From: Centropus unirufus
Taxonomy: Eukaryota; Chordata; Aves; Cuculiformes; Centropidae
Assembly (NCBI GenBank): GCA_013397695.1
Contig: VYZI01000319.1
Coordinates: 696,276-760,275, forward strand
Length of the DNA: 64,000 nt
Direction of reading: 5' to 3'
The notes under the pieces are model-generated. The model saw nothing but the letters and a program-made list of their open reading frames with translations. It ran no database searches and had not been told where the DNA came from. Shown piece by piece: positions 39,437-51,900 of this stretch; position 1 is the stretch's first letter; the number at the start of each line of letters is the position of its first letter. The position numbers and the translations under genes are program-made.

Positions 39437-39450
39437 TCAGCAGATGGCAC
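39437..39450 (+). promoter_or_regulatory. CTCF-like core motif (candidate)
   Basis: TCAGCAGATGGCAC matches 13 of 14 positions of the extended CTCF core CCASYAGRKGGCRC; only the first base differs. It is the best match I noticed in the window. The motif at 40386-40397 points the opposite way, so the two face each other about 0.95 kb apart. Confidence 0.4.
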
Positions 39451-40385
39451 AGCCTAGTTTAGTTACCATCTGAAGTTAGAAAATAGAGTAAATGCCATTT
39501 TTTACATTCACTCTCTCATTCTTTCCAAGTGCTAGTCTGGACACTGCTCAGCATCTTCCTTTGTTGTGGCTTTTGAAACAAGAGGAACTTCACAGTATAA
39601 TTAGGATATGAGATATTTCAATGAAAATACTAATTTTGTGTGTATACACATATGTATCAGCTCATTTGAAATTGGAACAGGAATGGATATTATTTTCTGA
39701 GCCATAGTGAGTGTATGCTTTGAGATTATCACATCCTCAGATATCTGTTGTGAGTCACAAAACACCTGTGCCTCATTGTATCTCCTTTCTTTTTAAAGCC
39801 TCACAACGTGTAGGCACATTGGACTTACAGCATCCGCCCACATTCTTAATCCCGGAAGGAAAAAAATCTGAAATTCCTTTGGGGAGCTGGGAAAAGAGCA
39901 TCTAAGCAGCATGATAACTGTTTCCACTCTCCTGATTCAGTTTCCCTGTTACACTGGCTTTCTTCATCTAGCCCAAGAAAGGGAGAGTGAAAGACAGTCT
40001 GTTGCTATGCAAAGTGACAGAGAAGGGAAAATGCTCTCCTTTTTTATTTTGTAAAGGTAATATGTTTGGTGCTCTTCACACATAGACAATATACAGCCTC
40101 TTCTCTAAGGAATTTACAGGCTAACTAGAAGAGACAGCAGTGTCCCAAGTTCCTCTCAGACACTCACAAGAAAAATCCCATTCAGTGGTTTGAGCAGATT
40201 TTCCTTAGTAAGAGAAAGTGGAACCAGTAGTAAATTCTAGTCCTGTTATTATTTTAAATTCCGTACATGGAAAATATTAAAGGAAAACCTTACCTGCATA
40301 GATATTCAAAGTCATGCTAGGTAACCAAAAAGTATCCTGCTCTACGTGATTTTTTTTTGGGTGGAGCTTAGGAATTTATGGCTTC

Positions 40386-40397
40386 ACCCTCTAGTGG
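40386..40397 (-). promoter_or_regulatory. CTCF-like core motif (candidate)
   Basis: The minus strand reads CCACTAGAGGGT, 11 of 12 positions of the CTCF core. It lies about 150 bp before the solo LTR and faces the motif at 39437-39450. Confidence 0.3.
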
Positions 40398-40545
40398 GAT
40401 TCAACTCTATATGTTACAAGATCAAAAAACAAAAAAGAAATTAAATCTGAAAGTATTTGATCAGAATTCCATAGTTTAAATTATACCTATACAGAAGTCC
40501 ATAGGAAATGTTCTATGTTTGATATTATTTAAGAAGACCTAGAAC

Positions 40546-40550
40546 TATAC
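40546..40550 (+). repeat. 5' target-site duplication of the solo LTR
   Basis: TATAC immediately before the LTR is repeated exactly at 41204-41208, directly after the LTR. A 5-bp duplication is what ERVL-type integrases make in birds. Confidence 0.85.
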
Positions 40551-41203
40551 TGTCCTGGTTTTGACCAGGATAGACTTAATTTTCTTCCAAATAGCTGTGG
40601 CCCTTTGGATTTATTATGACAATAACATATTGTTTTACTTTTTGCCAGGTAAAGCTTATGCTCAGCTGTGTCAGAGCTAATTTTCTTCATAGTAGCCACT
40701 ATGTTTTCGAGTTAGTGAGAAGAATGCTGATTATACATTGATGTTTCCAGTTGTTGCTAAGAAATTAAGAAATTTTTCAGTTTCCCACACTCTGCTAGTG
40801 AGCAGGTGTATAAGAACCTGGAAGAGAACACAGCCAGGCATCTGACTCAAGCTGGCCAAAGAGATATTCAATACCATACAAACCCATGCTCAATATATCA
40901 GTGGGAATTTGGTCAGGGGCCAGGGTTCCGTGGGTGTGGATCATGGCTTGGGGATGGGCTGGGTATCAATCATCAGGTGGTAAGAAATTCATTGCACATC
41001 ACTTGTTTTGTATATTCTATTATCGTCATCATCTTTATTCCTTATGCTCTCATCCTTTGTTGTCCTAATAAATTATCTATATCTCAGCCCTCAAATTTTC
41101 ATTTTTTCTTGATTTTCCTCCCCATCCAACTGGGACAGGGGTGAATTGTTAGTGAGAGACCAGCTGTGTGGTCTTAGTTGCTGGCTGGGGTTAAAACACA
41201 ACA
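40551..41203 (+). mobile_element. Solo LTR of an avian ERVL-type endogenous retrovirus
   Basis: This 653-bp element begins TGTCCTGGTTTTGACC and ends GGGTTAAAACACAACA, so it has TG...CA termini. It is flanked by exact TATAC duplications. The body matches the common avian ERVL LTR pattern that I know. Recognisable blocks are GATAGACTTAATTTTCTTCC near the start, AAACTGGCCAAAGGGATATT-like sequence near 40850, and CATCACTTGTTTTGTATATT near 41000. A TATA-like stretch at about 40892-40898 and an AATAAA at 41067-41072 correspond to the LTR promoter and poly(A) signal. There is no second LTR and no internal gag/pol/env sequence, so this is a solo LTR left by recombination. It is diverged and noncoding; the open frames at 40806-41144 and 40886-41068 are chance frames inside it. 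Confidence 0.93.
41067..41072 (+). promoter_or_regulatory. LTR poly(A) signal
   Basis: AATAAA in the position expected for the R region of the solo LTR (CCTAATAAATT). Probably inactive now, but it could end stray + strand transcripts. Confidence 0.55.
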
Positions 41204-41208
41204 TATAC
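41204..41208 (+). repeat. 3' target-site duplication of the solo LTR
   Basis: TATAC, identical to the 5 bases before the LTR. Confidence 0.85.
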
Positions 41209-41756
41209 ATATCGAATTCTTAGGCATAATAAGCCTCAGCGTAGTGCTTACTTGAAGGACCATGGAATATTGACTTTTTCATGGAAACTTTATATAGTTG
41301 ACCACAAAATAAAATAATTTCTTGTCAGACATGGAAAAAAAGCTGTTGAGAGATGATCATAATGTTTTCCCTTCTTTTATGCCCAAGGTACAAAAGATTC
41401 CTTTTCCTGTCATCACAGGATAGTGAATATTTTGTGATTGCATTTCTGCATTTCTGGCTTATTATCAACAGTGGCTCTTGAAAAAAAGAATCATGTGAAA
41501 TCAATGAGATTTCTTATTTGAATTAATGTAATTTTTATAGCTTTTCCTATTTGCTTGGCAGTTGGCTTCTGTTTGCCAGTCTGACCTGTTGTGTACTCCA
41601 ATTGACAGGTTTTGTGTATTTCAGGAGTAAGTTTGTTACCTGAAATATGTACTAAATGTGTATAAAAATCTGAAGCTATTTTCTTAGCTTCAGCTGCCAG
41701 CTCATGGAGTTGGAAAATATTGATCATTTTGATATTTTATTGTGATTATAAGACCA

Positions 41757-41818
41757 TGTGTGTATGTGAGAGAGAGAGAGAGAGTCTGTGTGTGTGAGAG
41801 AGAGAGAAAGAGAGAAGA
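41757..41818. repeat. Compound (TG)n/(GA)n microsatellite
   Basis: Alternating TG units merge into a GA run, then TGTGTGTG, then a second GA run with AAAG interruptions. It is likely variable in length between individuals. Confidence 0.9.
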
Positions 41819-43404
41819 CACAACCATGAAAATCCTTTTATGGCTGAAATGGGCTTGGTTTTGGAAATACTTTTCAATTTTTTTTTAAACTTGGGAAGCT
41901 TCTTCAGTATCATTCATGGCTTATAAAGCATAGGTAAGAACACATTTAATACTTGCTGGAATTCAGTATACCATTAAAGCTGTAGGCTGATTTTCAGTAG
42001 TAGCATAACACATATACTGCACAATAAATCTATTTAACAATGGTGTTATGTATTTGAGTTATTCTCAGCAGTCTACAAATTCCTTGGATATTTAATATGT
42101 AGAAGTAAAATCTGAAACATTGTGATTTTTGTATTTTGTTCCCCAGTAATAATAATCAGAAATATAACTGAATGCAGATATATTTCACGGAGATTTTTAA
42201 GTTACTGGGCCAAATATTGCTCTAATCTTAACAAATTCCTTAATATGGATACATATGTTAAAAGCCAGGGACCCCTCAAAGGTGGGAGCTTTCTATGTGG
42301 AATTATTATAAATTCTGTATCAATGTAAACAAAATTTCCATTTCCTTTTACCACCAAGAAAATTCACTCACCAATCTGACAAATAAGGTTTACTGCAAAG
42401 TTGGAGCACAACTACTTTCCACCTACAGGTACCATAATTTCTGTCTCTTCCCTTTTACTAGTCTTGATCTTGGTTTGTGATAACTCAGTACATTCCAACT
42501 CATTATAAAACTGTTTATTTGGCTCTGCAACATGTCTGTTAATAATCAATTGCTGTTTCATTGTTAATGTGTTTCTGAATAACACGAATAAAAAGACAGA
42601 CAAATAGCAATTTGAATTATTTTGTAGATTACAGGAGACAGCTTGAAATTGTTACAGTTAACTTTACATTGGAAAATTCTGGGAAAGATATACAAAAAGG
42701 ATGGTATAAAATTCTCTACACTCTTGCTACAATTTAATTGGGAAATATAAAGCTGATGTAGCTCTTCTAAATGACCCTCTGCATTTTTTATTTGGTATAT
42801 AGATACAGAGATTAGCCATATTAGGATTACCCAGCCTTTATGAACAACCCTCAGAGAGATTAATAGGGATGAATGAGAAGCAGAGCACCAGAAAAGTCTA
42901 AGCCTCTTCAGAAAACACCTTAAGTGGGTCTTGTTTTTCTAAACTATTATGAAAGCCTTTACATCCAGCAAGGCAAATACAATAGCAGATGCTGTTTCCA
43001 AAAATGAGGTCATGTAGAATGTAATAGGGATGATGTTGATCTCTGTGGGTTTTAAGTCACTCTGTGTGGGTTTCCATTAATTAAGGCAATTAAAATAACA
43101 CTGTGAAGTTAAATTTTGCTTCAGCTCCAATGTACTTAACATGCTTTGTTCTTTGCAAAACCTGCTTCTACTCTTTTGGCTACTTTATATTTTGGATATT
43201 TTCCCACTGAATAGTGAGACTACTAGATCTATGTAACAGACCTTAGAAATGGAGAGGTAAAAATATGACTGTTTTCAGGAACCTATCTAAGAGATTAATA
43301 CAAGAAAAATCAGTATGTGGCTGTTGTGGAACTGCTGCTTGCATGATACTCCTTAATGAATAGCAGAAACAAAGTGAAAAAGTGCCCAACTCCTTGCTGT
43401 GAAT

Positions 43405-43587
43405 TTTGATGTCAAGATCCATTGAAAACATGAAAATATACCTATAAATAAAACTGAGTCCATATACTCAAACAGGCAGACAATGATGAAGGTAATTTGA
43501 TGTCAAGATCCATTGAAAACATGAAAATATACCTATAAATAAAACTGAGTCCATATACTCAAACAGGCAGACAATGATGAAGGTAAT
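43405..43587. repeat. Exact 91-bp tandem duplication
   Basis: The segment 43405-43495 is repeated head to tail at 43496-43586 without any mismatch that I can find, with one further matching base. Each copy starts TTTGATGTCAAGATCC and ends GATGAAGGTAA. The unit is not low-complexity and matches no repeat family I know. Identity across the whole unit means a recent duplication or an assembly artefact. Confidence 0.95.
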
Positions 43588-46500
43588 AACCTTAATAACT
43601 GTTTTCAGATAACAGATCAAGGAAAGCAATCAAAAGAAAAGAAGATTAATTGTTTTATCTCAGGATTATCTCCAGTTGTTGATAGAATCACAAAGGGTGT
43701 TTCAAAGCCGTAGTTTAATTAAGAGATAATCCAGAATTATCACATTCAATTATTTTCTAATGATCATTATATCTTCAGTCTTTTTCAAAAATATAAACAC
43801 AGTGAAGCGGGCTGTTAGAATAGAAGAAAAAGAAGGTGTTAGTTCCCATGGGTAAACTGATGCTGAGCAACAAATACTGATGCGTGTGAACAGCTGAGGT
43901 TCTTTATTAGCTAGAGCATTTACAAACTAAATTGTCACATTCTTGAGGAGACAAAAGTACAAGTAATTAAACTGGGTTATTCTGGATTATTTTACGTAAT
44001 CTAGTGTTTAAGAACGGTCATTACAGTAGAATCACTCTGATCTTCGGTAATCTCTAGACAAGACAATTAATTCTCTTGCTTCACATGTGTGATTGATCAC
44101 TACTTTTAAGCAGGGCTTATTTTCAGTAGTTCTTCTTTCCCCTCCCCCCTTTTTCCTCCTGGGAGGTAATTTAGGTTTTTAAATAAAGTAATCAGAATAT
44201 TTTGTACACTAATTATGATGAGATTTGTTCTTTCTTTTTGTTCTTTCCAAATTTTAGCTTTCAGTATCTCTTGGAATGTTCCAAAGCAGTTCTGTTTACT
44301 TGGCTGTTTTTTTCTTGATGTCTCTCAATATGTTTTTCTAATGAATATTAAAAAGCAACATTAATCATTCAACACTACGGAGAAGAGATTCAGCTGGTAA
44401 AAACAGGCTTCAATGACTTAAATAGAAATATGATAATTTATGACATAAGATCATGCAGTAAATAGACTATTAAATCTAAACGAAATGTATAGGTAATTGC
44501 ATATGGCATATGATTTATAGCACTATTTGTTCTAGGAATTTCTTGACATGATATCATTACTATTTGGCAAAAGATCTGAAATCTGTTGCTGGAAATTCGA
44601 CTTCGTTTTAACTGTAGCCATTGGATGTCTAAATAGAGTAAGCAGTAGCAGCGCATCTATTAGTTTTGTTGCTTAATCTGTGTTAAACATAAAGTATTTG
44701 CTGTATTATTGTTTTAATGCTTGATAATATTGAAGTAAAACGCATTAAAAATGCTTTTAAATTCCTTAATTTCAATTTAATTGAATGAACTACTAATGGT
44801 TTTTCACCTGTTCCATACTGTAAGACTATTTCCTCAGAAAAACAGGGCTAATAGCAGAAATAACAGTTACTTCAACTCCGTTTTGCTTGTGCAATTACTG
44901 AAGTTGTATTGCAACATATTCCAGACATTTGCATAGTTTGTTATTTTAACTGGATGACAATTCCAATTTTGCATCACAATAAGCATCTTAAATGGGCACA
45001 TAGAAGTGGGACAGAAATGTTTAGCTTTCTAAAATCAGGTCCCCGGTACTAGGATCTGAAATACAGTCATGAGAAACAAATTGCTATTTGCAAAGAAAGA
45101 AACAAGAGCCAGATTGTTTCTTCTTCACTTACTGTGCACAGTGTGTGTTGGCACTACTTTGCAGTAGCGCAGAAATCTCAGACTGTCAGGAAAAACAAAC
45201 TATGCCCTACAGACAGAATAGAAGGGTGAAGAAAAAGCACAAAAAGGAAACCAAGGATTCATCTTCATTTAACAAAAGCATGCTATATTTGCCAACAGTG
45301 TGGTTGAATTCACTTCTTATTGATGAGTTGCACATTCCCTGTTTGTCCTTTTTGTGCTGCTGTTCTCTCTTGTTTCAACTTACGGTACTAACTGTGATTT
45401 AATGGGCAGTGAAACAGAAAGGGAAGAGTGCCATTCACATCAACACTCATTAATTGGATTCTAGTCTGTTTGTTTTAAAGATTCTCTTTCATATTAGGAA
45501 ATGAAAAGCTATACTGATTATCCAACAGTGCAGCATTGCTTCTTATTTACACGCCTTTTCTGCATATCTTTAGGACAGTTTGGTTTATAGAATGTTGCCT
45601 TTGAGCTTAAATATTATGAGTTACCATATGTTCGTTATAATACTTTGATTTTTACTAAATTTCCAACATAATTAGCTCTGTCCTGAATATCATAAATTTG
45701 GAGGTCTGGATCATCTAATATACTAACTGACAGACTTGCACATCAGCATTATTCCATAAAGCCAGGCTAATTTTTCATTACTGTGTTTGGTTGTTTTTGT
45801 GAACTTTGTGCTGTGGATAAACTGTATTTTTTTCCATCCCTTTTTATGTCTGCCTATGATCTTCCATATTTTCAGCTATACCCTGATCTAGCACAGGCCA
45901 TGTACTAGTACAAGTTTCTGCAGCATCCAGACTGATCTCCTGCACGTCCCTGGCTACGCCAGGCTCAATGCCAGCAGTCCGCCACCATGCTCAGCACAGC
46001 AGCGAATAGATACTTAAAAACAGCCAGGAGTCAAGTTCAGGTGATGATGGACCCCGTTGTCTCCTCCCCCTGCTGAGAACTATCCCTAAAACTCACATAA
46101 GGACAAGTATGATTTTTCTTCCAAAATAGTGCTGTAGACTCAGACAAATGTACAGTAAAGGCTGACACAGCCTTTAAATAAACAAACAACAGAAACACAA
46201 GTATAAGCCAAAAATTTAAACAACTGGTTTGATTTCTGCCTGCTAAAGTGTTTCCTCAGTCTGCTCTTCTGGCTATTTACCAGAGTCCTACGATTGATTA
46301 GTGAACCTTTGTATTACATGCAGTTTCTGTATACAATCTCTTTTGTCAGTGTAACACACTACATGAAGTCTTTGCCTCTTGATCCTGCAAAAGCTGAAGG
46401 AAAAAATGAACAGGCAAACAAATGTTGTATCTAACAAATTTTTAGCTCATCTTATTCTTGTATACATAATTAAATTTTCCATCCACCCTCTCTGTGATCC

Positions 46501-48350
46501 ATTAGTACTTAATTTAAACCTTTTTTACCACTGGATGAAAACAATTTTACTTTGAGGCAAATACCTCCCATTGAACTCCAGCTGGCTCCTTCTCCCTTCT
46601 TTCCTTGCCCCATCTTGCTCTAAGGACAGCCACCTATTTAACACTTTGTTTATTTATTTTATTCGTAGGTTTGGAGTGCCAGAACTGGTGGAGTTTCCCG
46701 AAGCATAGTAGGATGAACACTGCCTGGCAAAATCCATCACTGCTTACTCTCAACCATGGGATGGGAGGGCTCAGCCATGGAGAGGCAGCCTTTGCCTCCT
46801 CTGTAGCTGTGATGTCCTTGAGGTCCAGCAGTGAGACCCTCCGGGAGCAAGGGATGTATTCATGGCCCTTAAAACAGACCAGTAATCGGCTGTTCATTCT
46901 TGCAGAACAAAAAGTCTTGTAGACCCAGTTCCCTTTCTTGTTAAGTCTTGAATCCCTCACACTTGTGGCATCATTTAAATGAATTATTTTCTAGACTGTC
47001 ATCAAAGAGAACTTTTGGGTGTTCAGAATTAGTGTTCCACAGTATGTGTAGTTGATTATGAGTGAAAATGCAAGTAATAGTACTGAAGTTTTGCAGAAAG
47101 CTTCTAAATGAATCACTCAAACATTTTTTTGATCAGGATCAAGATCTGAAAAATAGCAGATGGGCAGCAAAGGCCATCAAGAGTATGAAGTGTCTTCTGT
47201 ATGAGGAACAATGAAGTTAGCAGTCATCAGTCTGGAAAAGACATACTTGAATGAGGTGAAGTATTACAGAATTACAGACTCATTAGTGGCATGAAGGGGC
47301 TCAACTGATATTTCAATCTCTTTACCACAAGGTGGAAGGGCAAATCAAACAAAACTAATAATAATGAGTTCAAAATAAGAGGACTTTTACCAAGCATAAT
47401 GTGGATGCTGAGTGTTTACTCGATCCTCAAGGAAGGACTGGCTATGTTTAAACAAAAAAAATACTGGGAGTTATTATGTACACAGAAAGTCTGTCTAGAT
47501 CAGTGTGCTCCTGACTTGAAAATGACTGGAGTTTGTGAGCGTTGTGGGAAAGTGTTATTTTTGTTTGCTTTTATGATTGTCTTTAGATAATTATATATGG
47601 CTACTGTTGAGAGCAGGGTTCTGATCTAGATGGCACTTCATTTAAACTGGTATACTATTCTTACTTGCTTACTTTCTGTTGATTTTTTATTTAAAGGACA
47701 ATACAAGAGTATGGAAAAATGCCTGAACACTCGTTCACTATAAATTAATTCTAATTAATAGACTTTTTCCTTAATAACGTCTGAATATTTGTGGTGTTGT
47801 TGAGAATTTACAGTTTAGGCTTATAAAAACAGTCCAAAAAAAAGAAGGCAGTGAAAACTCTGCCTCCTTGTAAAGCTTCCAGGTTTAGGAGGTCAGTCTG
47901 ACTGGGGCAGATGACTTCAGATGGCTGATGCATTTTACAGTTCACAGTAATGAGATTAAATGAGAAATAACTTCAGTGTCAGGAGCAACCTGGAGTTTGA
48001 ATAATGGTGGTACTGAAGCAGAAAAAACACATCTGTCTGGTACAAAAAACAATCTGGCCCATAGAATGGCAACATTGCTAGAATTAAATGGAGAAGAGAG
48101 GTTTTGGATTATTTCTGTTACAGCTTATCCTTCTTTCCTTTTTTATTCCTGAAAAATATCTGTTTCCTCCTGTTGTTCATTGTCATCTCTCTGCAGCAGG
48201 ACTGTCATACAGAGGGAGAACAGTATCCCTAATCACAGAATAGGACAACCCGTTCCAGAGAAATTTTAGTCTAAACATTAAAATAATTAAAGAAAATTCT
48301 GCTGGGTACCTAATATGATTGTGGTTCACACTTAGGAACCAATAGTCTCT

Positions 48351-48640
48351 ATGTCAGGGACCGGCGTGATCGGACAAGGGGTAACAATTTTAAACTAAAA
48401 GAGGGTAGATCTATATTAGATATTAGGAAGAAAATTTTTTTACTCTGTGGTTGTTGAGGATCTAGTAAACGTTTCCCAGAGAGGCTGTGGGTGCCCCATC
48501 GCTGGAGGTGTTCAAGGCCAGGTTGGATGAAGCTTTGAGCAATATTATCTACTGGACGGTGTCCCTGCCCATGGCAAGGGGATTGGAACTGATTGGGGTT
48601 TAATGCCCCTTCCAACCCAAACCATTCTGTGATTGTATGG
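48351..48640 (+). mobile_element. CR1 LINE 3' end, sense (~290 bp)
   Basis: A clear CR1 3' region in sense orientation. Recognisable blocks are TTTTAAACTAAAAGAGGGTA, GAGAGGCTGTGGGTGCCCCA, GGAGGTGTTCAAGGCCAGG and CCCTGCCCATGGCAAGGGG. It ends with CCTTCCAACCCAAACCATTC followed by TGTGATTGTATGG. It is 5' truncated as most CR1 copies are. The minus strand frame at 48349-48696 is an antisense artefact of this repeat. Confidence 0.95.
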
Positions 48641-50355
48641 TAATTGTATATCACATATGAATGAAGACAATATTGGCCATATATATGTATATACATATAA
48701 ACCTATATGTTCAGCTCAGCTTTTGCCAGAAATGTTGCATATTACTCATTAGCGAATGCTGAAAATTATGCTGTCAGATGGGATGGCTGAAATTTTTCTC
48801 AGAGTGGAGGTAAACAGAACTGGCAGTTAGTGAGCCGATCCTGTTGACTCCTACAGTTTTGGAAGGGATGCTTGCTGGAGAAGAAATCATTCTTTGAACA
48901 GCCATTTTAAGGAGCGAGGCTAGTACAGATTAGCCCCAGATGGGCCCTTTAGACTTCCACATCTGCAACTCAACTGCAAGCCAACAAAAGCATTGCATAA
49001 ATCCCATTATTGTTCAGAGTGTACAATGTGATGAAACAATTCATACATTTAGGAAGTATTAATTGTTGCAAATTAAAAGAAGGACAACCAGTTACTTACC
49101 TGTACTTTTCAGAATGCTGTGAGGAAAGAGAAGTTCTAGCCAGGAATAAGGAGTTTTTAAGGTTCTGTGGTGTTAATTGCTAAAGTGAACTAAGCAGTGT
49201 GCTGTTCTGTGATTACAGTTTTATCTCCACAAGCTGACTGTTAGGACAAATATCAGCGTTTGAATGCCTGAGCATTGAAAATCTGAAAATGTAATTGGTA
49301 TTTACAATTACTGCAAGTGTAGAATTGCGCCTATCAAACTAGAGTTCTTCTAAAACATCCAGTTGAGCAAGAATTTTCTTATATGAAGTAAAATAAATAA
49401 CTCCTAGAGCATCTCATATCTTATCATAGAAGGTACCACTTAAGGGTGCCTAGCAGGTATTTTAGTGACCTAGTGATGTCAGGCCCTAAATGATGCAGTG
49501 AAAGATGGTCCAAGTGTAATGATATTTTAAAGCTACAGCCTTGTGAGATTTAAGAGAATGCTTGTTTCTTTCAATAGGAAAAATTATCAATGTTTTAAAA
49601 TCAAATGGCTAGGCTTTTTTAATACTGTCAACAGTTTTGCATAGTGTCTTGTGGCAAAAATACATAAATCCATTGGTTATTGTGCTTGCCCATGAGCATG
49701 TACTCTGCTAGATTTGTGAATGGCTAAGTAGATGTTGGTCAAAGGAGAAAACTTCGAGAATTTATGCTTAATCTCATGAATAATATTATTAAGAAAAAAT
49801 AGAAAAACCCTTAAAAAATAACAAATAATAATGTCTTGTTTTATCAATTTAAAAATTAATAGTTTTTTGCTTCAGAGTGAATTTTCACTTCAGAATCATA
49901 TTTCAAGAATAAATGATCCAATGTTTGTTTTACCACTGATAGTGAACAGGAAAAGCTAGCAAACTTCTAGAGTCAAATGAGCTACTTCTTAGGTAAAATG
50001 AAGAGTTTTACTAAATGCAAACTAACATGTTTTTTGTATATGGCCCCAAGGCTTCCCTGTGGAGCACTAAGGCAGATTTTTCTCAGACTGGAGTTACCAC
50101 TAGTGCAGCGTCCTGACCCTGCAGGTGGTCACTGGTCCCACAGTACCATTTAGGACAGTGCTCAGAGCTGAAAAACAGCAAATAATGGATGTTGAAGGAA
50201 GTCACCTTTCTGAAAGAAGCTGGTCAAAAATCTTTGAGCAAATATTTTCTCTTAAGAAAAAAAGATAATTTGTCAAGAGTAGTATTTTTACTGGAATTGT
50301 ATGTTTGAGTTAAAAAAAAACAACCTGGTGCTTCTTGTCAAGCAAAATTCCTCAA

Positions 50356-50462
50356 TAGGCCAGTGGTTAGGCAGGATCTGGGAGACCTAGATTAAAATTC
50401 TTACTTTACTGTTATATTTTGTAGTTCAAATAAGATTTAGTTACTTATGGAAAATGAGACAG
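50356..50462 (+). mobile_element. Possible MIR/CORE-type SINE fragment
   Basis: The stretch reads like a decayed tRNA-derived ancient SINE. It has a CCAGTGGTTAGGCAGG block, then CTGGGAGACCTAGATTAAAA, then AGATTTAGTTACTTATGG and AAAATGAGACAG, in the order of the MIR body (box-like start, TTACT, then AAAATG). Divergence is high and the central part is poorly preserved, so this is a tentative call. Confidence 0.4.
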
Positions 50463-51093
50463 TCTAAACAAATGAACTATGGTTGCTGAATTAAGACAAG
50501 ACCAGAGCTCATTTTTCCTACAAGGCTATCGACTATTTCTAGGTGGGGGAAAAAAAAGATTTAGTGCTGCTAAAAAAATTCAGAAATCTTTTATTGCCCT
50601 TAGAAGAAGCATTTAATTTCTGGGTTTTTATCTGGCTGAGGTCCAGGTCTATGTAGAACTATGCTGGAATAAACATCTCAGAAGTTTCACTAGAATGAAA
50701 TATTTTTACTGTGTCCAAAAAAATTACATGTAGCAGGGAAGAAAGGAGGGCTTTGTCAGGGAAGAGAATATGATCAGTCATTTATTTCAAAATTACTTTG
50801 CTTCATAGGACACAAAGTACTGTTGATGAGAAAGAGTTAAAATACTTTTGTAGACTTCCATTGGGCAATGAATGCATCTAGTAGTGCAACCAAATGGTAT
50901 TGTTTTTTTCCAGTACTGTTGTAACTTATTTCATCTTAAATCAATACATCTCTGGGAAAATAAATGATCTATTTCCACTATGGAAGTTTATTTGTGCAGA
51001 GTAGAAAATAACATTTATTTCTAATTTGAAGGCTCTCATAAGGATTCTAAAGACATAACTCATACACCATGTTTATTATAATTTTTTCTACCT

Positions 51094-51170
51094 GAAAGAG
51101 AAAAAAAAAAGGAAAAAGACAGAGAGGGAGAGTGGTGGGTGGTGGAGGGAGAGAGTGAAAAAAAAGAGAA
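51094..51170. repeat. Polypurine low-complexity tract
   Basis: About 77 nt that are almost all A and G on the + strand, with an A10 run, GAGAGGGAGAG and GGTGGGTGGTGGAGGG segments. Such tracts can adopt triplex structures; nothing else is seen here. Confidence 0.8.
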
Positions 51171-51900
51171 CTAGATCTTAATATATTAAAATGTGTGGGA
51201 AAATGCCGAAAAGGACATTAGATACACCAACAGTCAGCACAATTTCATATTAGTCTTAGAAGATTTAACAATAGCAGAGGATGAGAAGATAAATGACCCA
51301 GGGAAATAATGGAAGAGAAAATGCTGGATTCAGCTGCTGCAGCTTTGTAAGTCCTGTACTTAAGTCCTTCATTTACAGCCCTGGGGTTGTAGTGGTGAAG
51401 TTTGCAATAATAATAGGAAAATAATTTTTTGTTTATTTTTAGAAGAAATATCTTGCAAAATGAGGATTAAATATATTTAGATAACACAAGACTACAAACC
51501 CTGTTAGGCAAGCCAAAAGAGAGCAGGAGTAGTAAAAACAATCCCATGTGTGCCTATTACACACCAGGAAAGGAAGGGGGTACACTCTTCTGTGTCTCTA
51601 AGCCAAGAGTGGTTCTGTTCAGCTGCACACTGATCATCTTTCCTGGCTGATCTTACCAGCTTGCCACAAAAGTGCTGAGTAAATAACTGCAACTTTAGAT
51701 TTTCACCCAGCATAGAAGGCAGGCAGGCGTTTGATTGGAATTCTTCAGTCAATCCTCTCTGCTATGACAAATGAGCTACGAGTAAAGTCAAACACTGAAA
51801 CACATCATTTTGAAAACTTACCAGTGAAGAAGAAAATTTTTGTTTCAATGGAAAGCAGCTTTGTATGAAGCAGCCTGCGTAGGCAACACACAACCATAAA

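Larger units (their letters stand above)
28730..40550. other. Intergenic, no gene seen; contains assembly gap
   Basis: Nearly 12 kb of AT-rich unique sequence with no recognisable exon or large repeat. It holds a strong G-quadruplex motif (29021-29048), the 85-N gap (31363-31447) and a short CTCC repeat (32352-32369). Two CTCF-like motifs in opposite orientation are at 39437 and 40386. Open frames such as 33097-33306, 35345-35611, 37053-37328 and 38742-39050 have no domain features and no splice or promoter context. Confidence 0.6.
41209..48350. other. Intergenic, no gene seen
   Basis: AT-rich sequence between the solo LTR and the next CR1 copy. It contains a GT/GA microsatellite (41757-41818) and the exact 91-bp tandem duplication (43405-43587). 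A more GC-rich part lies at about 45880-46080 and 46570-46920 with open frames on both strands; I recognise no domain in either frame. No RNA gene is seen. Confidence 0.55.

Noticed and set aside
40806..41144. 112-codon + strand open frame
   Set aside because: It lies wholly inside the solo LTR, which is noncoding.
48349..48696. 115-codon minus strand open frame
   Set aside because: It is the antisense of the CR1 copy at 48351-48640.
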